Source: Phytophthora colocasiae
Taxonomy: Eukaryota; Oomycota; Peronosporomycetes; Peronosporales; Peronosporaceae
Assembly (NCBI GenBank): GCA_018806915.1
Contig: JAGKQI010000081.1
Location: 1,116,001-1,180,000 of the forward strand
DNA length: 64,000 bases
Reading direction: 5' to 3'
Part shown: in pieces, positions 57,004 through 64,000 of the stretch
Position numbering within the stretch: position 1 is the first letter of the stretch
Layout: each line of letters starts with the position of its first letter
Program-made: the position numbers and the translations under genes
The notes under the pieces: generated by a model
What the model was told of the DNA's origin: nothing
What the model saw: the letters and a program-made list of their open reading frames with translations, nothing else
Database searches by the model: none

Positions 57004-57991
57004 TCAGATTATCAGATTCAGCTCGGATGCCCCACTGCTCCACGATTATCAGGAATGCGATGCAAACCGCTGCGCTCTTGTTGTTGTAGTGGGTTCAGAG
57101 GGCTTAGAAGATGAATCCCGTCTCATTGTCTGAGCGTGAGGCCTGGATGAGCTCGTTCGTGGCCATGACGTTGCTCTTAAATTCGTTCGTTGAATAAATC
57201 ATCGTCCAGTTCGATCAGACGTGTGCTGAGCGTTTCCACGGGTTCTCAGCCTCAAGAAGGCACGAAAATCGGCAGGTTCTTCAGGAGCTGTTCGGCCGTC
57301 GCGTGCTCTTAACGGACGGGTCACGAGCATGAAGCTGTCCACGAGCCAGCAGTGTGACGTTCATCGCTCCGTTCCGACCCAAATTGCTCCCAGTATGATG
57401 GACATCATACTTGAATACTTGAATTGCGTGGACAGAGTCCTGATGCTGATACTGTAGCTAGGTAAGAGGCGGAGCGGCTACCATGGAGCGAGCCAGCAAC
57501 ATGTCCACCTTCTCGATTGTAACAGGTCTCTCCCTGTACAACGTCCATGCAATTGCCTCACTTGTCATCCTCGTAAGCCTTCTGGCGTGCAATCGGATCA
57601 ACATCGACCGTCGTCATAGCTTCCTCATCCTCTTCGGATACTTATCCACTGCACTGATTCTTAACGGGTCCTCTAGGAACGTGTGCGTCTCGATTTACAC
57701 CGTCACCACGATAGACGACAGGAAGACGTCCACCATTGAGCACGGGGCAATCGAATCGGTCTCCGAGGCCAGTACGGCTGGGGGCTTGGAGGCTGCTTGG
57801 ACGGAATAGTGACGTCAATCCCCACAGCATTATTGAATACTACCGGTAGTATATCTCTAGAGGGTGATGACGACTCGTCAGTTTTTGATGCCCATTTGCA
57901 GAACGTCTGTTGTGTCAAGAGTCCATCAACGATTGGCTATTATTCTAGAAGAACATAACGCTGCATTTGTCATTTGTTGTCAAAGGTCCCA
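57004..57991 (+). promoter_or_regulatory. 5' flank of copy D, shared with copy F
   Basis: 988 nt that match 62,942-63,895 throughout, with small indels. It should hold the copy D promoter. TGTCATTTGTTGTC at about 57,968 resembles an initiator, 24 nt before the ATG. A small open frame lies inside. Confidence 0.6.
57483..57809 (+). CDS. Small hydrophobic ORF, 108 aa, in the 5' flank of copy D
   Basis: ATG at 57,483. Residues about 10-55 contain two hydrophobic stretches (VHAIASLVILVSLLA and FLILFGYLSTALIL), suggesting membrane helices, followed by a Ser/Thr/Glu-rich tail. A related frame begins at 63,402 in front of copy F but loses the same C-terminus by a frame change. Differences between the two are mostly amino-acid-changing, so there is no sign of strong protein constraint. 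It may be a decayed captured gene fragment rather than an active gene. Confidence 0.3.
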   Translation: MERASNMSTFSIVTGLSLYNVHAIASLVILVSLLACNRINIDRRHSFLILFGYLSTALILNGSSRNVCVSIYTVTTIDDRKTSTIEHGAIESVSEASTAGGLEAAWTE

Positions 57992-60900
57992 ATGGCTGCT
58001 AGCTCAGTATCGGATGTGGACATGGAGGAGATCAGCCCCCCTCCTGCTCCAGCACAGGTACGTAAGTAGCTAGAGATCGATTGTCTTTTTTCTCTCTTTC
58101 CTACTGACACTGCTGTGTATGCATGGGTCGTCTATGGTTATAGAACTTCAAACTCACTCCTGAGGACATGGCTACATTCCTGAATGACGACATCTACAGG
58201 CAAATCCAACATAAGTTTGGTACCGCGATGGAGTTGGCAGCGGCAGTAGTTGTGGACGCCGACGTTATGAAATTGTTTTGTGACGCGACCAAGCTCCAAG
58301 ATGAAGGGACCAGGAGAATTGCCACAGCTTTCATGGGGAAAGGAATCCTGCTTGACTACCCAATTGTCAAAGAGAGAACCGACGCCTCTTCTATTGCGGC
58401 CACGGCGATGAACAACCTCATCACGCAACTCCAGTCAAGAGAGTCTTCACCCCGAGCCCAAACAGCGACAGAAGTCGATCAGCTCAAGTACGCGTTCACC
58501 AAGACCGAATACCTCGGCGACGCCCATGTCAAGTTCGGCCAGTATCTACGGCGATGCTACAGCGTGTATGCCAAGACACCAAACAAATTCAAGGCGCCAT
58601 ACGTGGCGGTCGCGCAGAGCTCCGGCTTTGGCAAGAGTCGGATGATTCGGGAACTCGCCGTCAACGCGATGACCGACAAGGACATGAGAGTGCTGTACAT
58701 GTGCATGCGTCCGCAAAACTCGACAGGGTATCCCAAGGCTACGACGTCTCTCTGTCAATGGCTGTTTCCCGACGAGGCGGAGGAGTCTGAGATTGCTAAG
58801 CGGTTGCAAGCAATATTCTACTACGCGACCGAAAATTGGGATACCGTCCAGATTCAATGGCTGGAAGTTTTTACTGATACGATGGCTGTTGCTGATGTGG
58901 CAAAGGCGTTGGAGAAAACGCGCGAGCACCAAGAAGTCAAGAAGGCTAGCAACCCAGACCACAAGCCGAGTACTTCAAAACGTCGTAGACAGGTGGTGGT
59001 GGTGATCGACGAGGCGAGGAACCTGTTCAACAACCCCAGGAGTGGATTGGATCGCTTTCGCCTGCTGCGGCATGCTCTGATTACTGCGAACGTTGATATT
59101 GGCGGCAAGGGCCAGATCTTCGGGGTTCTAGTGGACACAAACTCCAGGATCGCGGATCTGTCGCCGCCAGCAGCGTTCGACCCGTCCTCGAGGCGCAAAG
59201 ACGATGCTGGGAGCTTTATGGTGTTCCCACCGTTTGTGCTGACGCACACTATGGACGTGAACTGGCTGCAGTACTGCCGAGATCAACGTGAAGAGGTTGA
59301 CACCGGTGCGTGGAGTGCTGATGAAGAAGATGAAGAGAAGCAGGAAGAAGACAGTGCTATGGAAGACCCCAACCTCAAGCTGGAGGACAGCGTTACAATG
59401 AGTGAGCAGGTGGCTGTGTACAAGCGCGTTGTGCTGGGAAACGGCGATGAGGCGTGGTGCGCGTTGAAGTGCATGGGTCGTCCCATGTGGACGAACCTGC
59501 CACGTGAGCAAGATCCTGTAGTGAATCGGTCGAACTTGATCACTTTCGCCGCCAATAAGCTCATGTTAGGGGTGTGTCCTAGGTTGGAGAGAAACTACAA
59601 GGCGGACACCATGTATGGCGTCGCGTCCATGCTGTGTCGACTGGGCGTTCGTCCGTACATGAAGTCAGCATTGGCTTCTCGAGTCGTTGCAGATTTTATG
59701 GCAACATTGGCTTACGTGAACTACGAGAGAGATGGCTATCTCTGCAGTTATGCTTCGGACCCTGTGCTGACGTGCGGGGCGATGAAAGTGTGGTATGCGC
59801 TCGGTAATGGCCTATCGAAGTTCATTCTTCCTCAACTCAAGCAGCTGATCTTGGACGAAACACTGGACACTGGTGAAATTGGAGAAATGGTCGCTCGTAT
59901 TTTGCTACTACTCGCGATGGACAGGTGTGTGATGACCCGTCACGGCAATCTGGACGACGGATTGATCGGCCAGCTTGTGCCTGTGAATGCGTTCCTGAAG
60001 GAGCTGGGAGTTGAAGGGATGCGTGCATATATCAAGAGGGGGGAGACGCACGATAGCAGCGCAAAAGAAGCCTTTGAGGAATGGAAGAAGAAGTGGAACG
60101 GCTGGTACATGGGTTATACTCATTTAGTGCAGTTGACTGGCGAGCCGAGTGAAGACACGTTGTGGTATTTGCTGGGGCGTCGGGCTGCAGGTATCTTTCC
60201 ACGGGGCCAAGACGGAGCGGATCTGCTAATCCCGATGGTCAAGAGGAAGTCGGGTGCTGAGAGTGACTCGAGCGAGAAGTCGGACGGGGAAACAACTGAA
60301 GGGGAGGTCTCATTGATGCTGGTTCAAGTGGGAAATTACTCTCAGGATAGAGAAGTGTCCCTGTCCAAGACGGAGGAATTGGCGCCTTGGTTTGGTTTTG
60401 AAGCTGGACACTCTCTGAGTAAAATCGCCGTCAACGATGTGATTCGAATTTGTATGGACATTGGAGAAGAAGCAACTGGAGTTTCTCGGTTCATTGTTGC
60501 CACCCAGTTTGGTGAAAGACTGTCTAATGTCCACTCGAATAGTAGTGTATCGACGACTGTAATAGGGTCAGACTGTAGCGATGGAGCGTCGTGGTCTGAC
60601 TACGATAGCGACAATATGAGCAAGCGGAAGCGGAGTCTGGGTGGAGCACACGATGTCAAAACGACAAGTCAAGTGGAGATGGTGTTCACGACGTGTTTTC
60701 GATTGATTGACTGTACTTCGTTTCCGTTCTTGGACGAGGACGTAGCAGCGAGTTTGGCGAGTCTTGCGGAGTGTTCCTGGCCAGTTACGGCTCTTGTGGA
60801 TGATGACTTGGATCGCCGTGATGCTATCCTGGCCGACATTATGCCGAGAGCTGATCTACATGAAACAGTGCTAAAAGGCCTGGTAAACGCACCGGGAAGA

Positions 60901-61029
60901 GGACAAATGACGGCCAAGAAACGTGCTGTTGGCAGGCAGACGGAAGAGTCCGGAACCGATCGAGGGAAGCCTAAGAAGATCAAACGACCTCAACGCAACA
61001 GAATAGGATGCTCACAGTCCAAGGGTTAA
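57992..61029 (+). CDS. P-loop NTPase/nuclease-like protein, copy D, complete (QVGN type)
   Basis: Exon 1 is 57,992-58,057 (22 codons, acidic MEEISPPP leader). The intron is 58,058-58,143 (GTACGT..TATAG, CTGAC branch) and exon 2 is 58,144-61,029, giving about 983 residues with no break. Walker A SSGFGKS is at 58,618-58,638, and Walker B VVVVIDE at about 58,993. The GADLLIP strand lies near 60,214, followed by VQVGN (QVGN at 60,325-60,336), where copies A and C have QVKN. If the PD-(D/E)XK reading is right, the nuclease lacks its lysine, while the NTPase motifs are intact. The C-terminus has a basic, nuclear-localisation-like region (KKRAVGR, KKIKRPQRNR). No secretion signal is seen. The family relationship to Crinkler-type NTPase-nucleases is inference. 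Confidence 0.75.
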
Positions 61030-61260
61030 GCGGTACTGTGTCGATGGCAAGAGAAGACAGCGTGACGTCGGACTGACTGTGGAGAAGAATGGGTGCTTGC
61101 TTCTAGACGAGGTAGTGGCGAATGTATGGGTAGCTTGTCCTACCAGCCTGGTCGGTCAGTTGGGGAATGACAGTTGCCGCTCTCTAGGATTATTTCGCTG
61201 AAGTATTTGTTTAAGCTACTTTGTGCACCTTTCAACTACTTGTGGGTACTTCATTAGGAC
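61030..61260 (+). other. 3' flank of copy D
   Basis: Homologous to 27,156-27,300 downstream of copy B, with an extra ~70 nt (about 61,120-61,190). No terminal inverted repeat or poly(A) is visible. Confidence 0.5.
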
Positions 61261-61620
61261 CGCTTCGAAAGGGTCTGGAGGACGTCCAGGTCCCTGAGGC
61301 TGCTTTAGTATGATACCGGAATCCAGACGACTGTCATTGATGAAGAGGTTGGGCGTTGTTCAGGCCGAGCAGAGTTAGTGTAACAGGAGCTACTGTAACG
61401 GAGACTGTGCCACTGCTTGAAACCTCCGACTCGCGCTGAGAAGCTTCAAGACGCTGCTGAAGACGCCCGATCTTCTTGGAAAACCTCTCAAAGCAGCAGA
61501 AATCCAAAATCTACTGGTCATCTCTGTGCGTCTTGAAAGAGCGCCAGGTTATGGCGCGATACGAGTACGAAGCTCTTGACAGGGTTCCATCTACGCCACG
61601 AAGGCGTCGCCATGCATGAC
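61261..61620 (-). pseudogene. Collinear antisense fragments of a FYVE/START-like gene
   Basis: On the minus strand, blocks match FYVE paralogue 1 around 9030-9060, 8510-8560 and 8290-8410, then paralogue-2-type START sequence around 11,060-11,170. Only the order is retained; the finger domain and most of the gene are deleted. The same arrangement follows copy B, but with different deletions. Confidence 0.7.
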
Positions 61621-62049
61621 CAGACTTTGTGGATTGCTATCATGGCACCACTTTACCGGTATACCCGTCCATGAATCTCCAACACCAGCGTACGTAGCTG
61701 TAAAAAAGTCAATGCAAATGTTAAAACCCTGCAACTAAACCAGAAACGGCAGAGCTTGATCTCACCTTATAGACGTAAGCCTCACCTCACGTTGGGCACT
61801 AACCGGCCGCATATGCAGCGCGTGATGATAGTACGCGTGTTCAAGCGTCCACTCCAGTGCTCAACAACAAATGCGATAAACCGCTGCTGCGCTCTCGCTC
61901 AGAAGATGGGAATCCCGTCTCATTGTCCTAGCGACGATCATTTGCAGAACGACACGTCTCTTTCCATCAACGATTGACTTTTATTGTCGAAGAACATAAC
62001 GCTGCTTTGTCATTTTTTGGTGCTCTCAGCTATCCGTCAAAGGTCCCAA
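61621..62049. other. Unassigned spacer merging into a copy of the family 5' flank
   Basis: 61,621 to about 61,880 is not recognised. From about 61,900 the sequence matches parts of the copy D/F 5' flank (CCCGTCTCATTGTC, then CGTCTCTTTCCATCAACGATT and onwards), with most of the flank deleted. Confidence 0.45.
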
Positions 62050-62350
62050 TGGCTAGCTCAGTATCGAAGGGCCAGATCTTTGGGGTTCTAGTGGACACAA
62101 ACTCTAGGATCGCGGATCTGTCGCCGCCAGCAGCGCTTGACCCGTCCTGCCTGTGAATGTGTTCCTGAAGGAGCTGGGAGTTGAAGGGATGGATGCATGT
62201 ATCAAGGGGGGAAGAAGCACGATAGCAGCGTAACAGAAGCCTTTGAGGAATGGAAGAAGAAGTGGAACGGCTGGTACATGAGTTATACTCATTTCGTGCA
62301 GTTGGTAGGCGAGTCGAGTGAAGACACGTTGTGGTATTTGCTCGATGGTT
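62050..62350 (+). pseudogene. NTPase/nuclease family, internally deleted copy E+
   Basis: The start of exon 1 (ATGGCTAGCTCAGTATCG) is joined at about 62,067 to an internal segment (matching about 59,107-59,180). That in turn joins at about 62,147 a further internal segment (matching about 59,980-60,180), which breaks off near 62,345. About 2.5 kb of the gene is missing and there is no functional product. Confidence 0.7.
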
Positions 62351-62365
62351 AAGAGGAGGTCGGGT

Positions 62366-62864
62366 GTACCTGTACTAGAGCAGGAGGGGGGCTGATCTCC
62401 TCCATGACCACATCGCCAATGTCAACGTTCGCAGTAATCAGAGCATGCCGCAGCAGGCGAAAGCGATCCAAGCCACTCCAAGTGTTGTTGAACAGGCCCC
62501 TCGCCTCGTCGATCACCACCACCACCTGTCTAGTACGTTTTGAAGTACTCGGCTTGTGGTCTGGGTTGCTAGCCTTCTTGACTTCTTGGTGCTCGCGTGT
62601 TTTCTCCAACGCCTTTGCCACATCAGCAACAGCCATCGTATCAGTAAAAACTTCCAGCCATTGACTCTGGACGGTATCCCAGTGCTCGGTCGCGTAGTAG
62701 AATATCGCTTGCAACCGCTTGGCAATCTCAGATTCCTTCGCCTCGTCGGGAAACAGCCATTGACAGAGAGACGTCGTAGCCTTGGGATACCCTGTCGAGT
62801 TTTGCGGACGCTCTATAGACGTGTTTGACCGCTTTCGCTTCATAGACGTTGGAGGGGAAACCAT
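62366..62864 (-). pseudogene. NTPase/nuclease family, internally deleted copy E-
   Basis: From 62,864 leftward: the first ~16 codons of the copy C-type leader (with MKRKR), joined directly to the segment after Walker A (RPQNSTGYPK..), continuing through Walker B to about 62,406. A fragment of exon 1 then appears at about 62,366-62,405. Walker A and the whole nuclease part are absent. It is head-to-head with copy F. Confidence 0.7.
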
Positions 62865-62941
62865 CGTATTCTTGTTGGTCGGAAAGGAAATCTAGGACTG
62901 CAACCGCATTGAGGTTGCCTTTCTGACCATCACTCTTGATA
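62865..62941. other. Unoccupied equivalent of the Helitron array site
   Basis: 62,865-62,929 equals the left flank of the array (33,845-33,909), and sequence from 62,942 equals the right flank (from 57,004). Twelve nt (TCACTCTTGATA, 62,930-62,941) lie between them and are absent from the array-bearing locus. Confidence 0.8.
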
Positions 62942-63895
62942 TCAGATTATCAGATTCAGCTCGGATGCCCCACTGCTCCACGATTATCAGGAATGCGATG
63001 CAAACCGCTGCGCTCTTGTTGTTGTAGTGGGTTCAGAGGGCTTAGAAGATGAATTCCGTCTCATTGTCTGAGCGTGAGGCCTGGATGAGCTCGTTCGCGT
63101 CCATGACGTTGCTCTTAAATTCGTTTGTACGATAAATCATCGTCCAGTTCGATCAGACGTGTGCTGAGCGGGTTCTCAGGCATGAAATCCGCAGGTTCTT
63201 CAGGAGCTGTTCGACCGTCGCGTGCTTAACGGACGGGTCACGAGCATGAAGCTGTCCACGACGCGCAGTGTGACGTTCATCGCTCCGTTTCGACCCAAAT
63301 TTGCTCCCAGTATGATGGACATCATACTTGAATACTTGAATTGCGTGGGCAGAGTCCTGGTCGAGCTCCGTAGCTAGATAAGAGGCGGAGGAGCGTCTAC
63401 CATGGAGCAAGCCAGCAACATGTCCACCTTCTCGATTGTAACAGGTCTCTCCCTGTACAACGTCCATGCAAATGCCTCACTTATCACTCTCGTAAGCCGT
63501 CTGGCGTGCAATCGGATCAACATCGACCGTCGTCATAACTTCCTCATACTCTTCGGATACTTATCCACTGCACTGATTCTTAACGGGTCCTCTGGGAACG
63601 TGTGCGTCTCAATTTACACCGTCATCACGATGGACGACAGGAAGACGTCCACCCTTGAGCACGGGGCAATCGAATCGGTCTCCGAGGCCAGTACTTGGAG
63701 GCTGCTTGGACGGAATAGTGACGTCAGTCCTCACAGCACACTTCACGTATACCTCCAGAGGGTGATAACGACTCGTCAGTTTTTGATGCTCATTTGCACG
63801 TCTCTTTCCATCAACGATTTACTTTTATTGTCGAAGAACATAACGCTGCTTTGTCATTTTTTGGCATGCTGCTCAGCTATCCGTCAAAGGTCCCA
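62942..63895 (+). promoter_or_regulatory. 5' flank of copy F, with decayed small ORF
   Basis: Homologous to 57,004-57,991. The small hydrophobic frame begins at 63,402 (MEQASNMSTF), but a deletion near 63,694 changes its frame, so the C-terminus differs from the 57,483 version. Confidence 0.6.
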
Positions 63896-64000
63896 ATGGC
63901 TGCTAGCTCAGTATCGGATGTGGACATGGAGGAGATCAGCCTCTCTCCTGCTCTAGTACAGGTACGTAAGTAGCTAGAGATCGATTGTCTTTTTTCTCTC
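63896..64000 (+). CDS. NTPase/nuclease family, copy F, first exon only (continues off window)
   Basis: Exon 1 is 63,896-63,961 (22 codons, VDMEEIS leader as in copy D), followed by the conserved donor GTACGTAAG at 63,962 and the start of the intron. Everything downstream lies outside the window, so its class and intactness are unknown. Confidence 0.7.

Noticed and set aside
57992..58057. Crinkler secretion leader (LFLAK-type) on the NTPase/nuclease proteins
   Set aside because: The leaders are short, acidic or NLS-like, with no hydrophobic signal peptide and no LFLAK-like motif, so secretion is not supported.

Overview
The window looks like nuclear DNA of an oomycete, most likely Phytophthora or a close relative. 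The evidence is compact genes with 59-86 nt GT-AG introns and clear CTAAC/CTGAC branch sites, oomycete-style initiator motifs, tandem FYVE/START-like genes, a Crypton-type tyrosine recombinase, Helitrons, and P-loop NTPase/nuclease genes that resemble the Crinkler-related repertoire. The genus is an inference, because no marker gene is present.

Left third (1-21.2 kb), gene-dense: the end of an unidentified gene, a DNAJC11-type J protein (minus strand), a RING-H2 protein, two tandem FYVE/START-like paralogues, two orphan ORFs flanking a Crypton-like recombinase, and NOP14 (ribosomal small-subunit biogenesis). Several of these genes are interrupted by single-base frame changes, mostly next to short homopolymers, although the protein remains conserved across the break. 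Assembly indels are a live explanation.

Middle (21.2-33.9 kb), rearranged: copies A, B and C of one gene family encoding a P-loop NTPase joined to a PD-(D/E)XK-like nuclease region, a decayed duplicate of NOP14, and scrambled antisense fragments of the FYVE gene. Copies A and C keep a QVKN nuclease motif. Copies B and D have QVGN, so the lysine is lost.

Array (33,910-57,003): 23.1 kb that I read as 21 head-to-tail Helitron units. Each unit begins TC(T)CT.. and ends with a GC-rich hairpin followed by CTAG or CTGG, and most junctions have no spacer. Unit 13 (45,272-51,738) is an apparently autonomous Helitron encoding a RepHel protein (HUH nuclease plus PIF1-type helicase). Its two ends match those of the 20 short non-autonomous units around it. 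The sequence flanking the array on both sides reappears joined, without the array, at about 62.93 kb, which gives an internal empty-site comparison.

Right end (57-64 kb): copy D of the NTPase/nuclease gene (apparently complete, two exons), antisense FYVE remnants downstream of it, internally deleted copies (E+ and E-), and the start of another copy (F) that runs off the window. Copies C/D and E-/F are divergently arranged around the same intergenic sequence, and the Helitron array sits inside that intergenic region for C/D.
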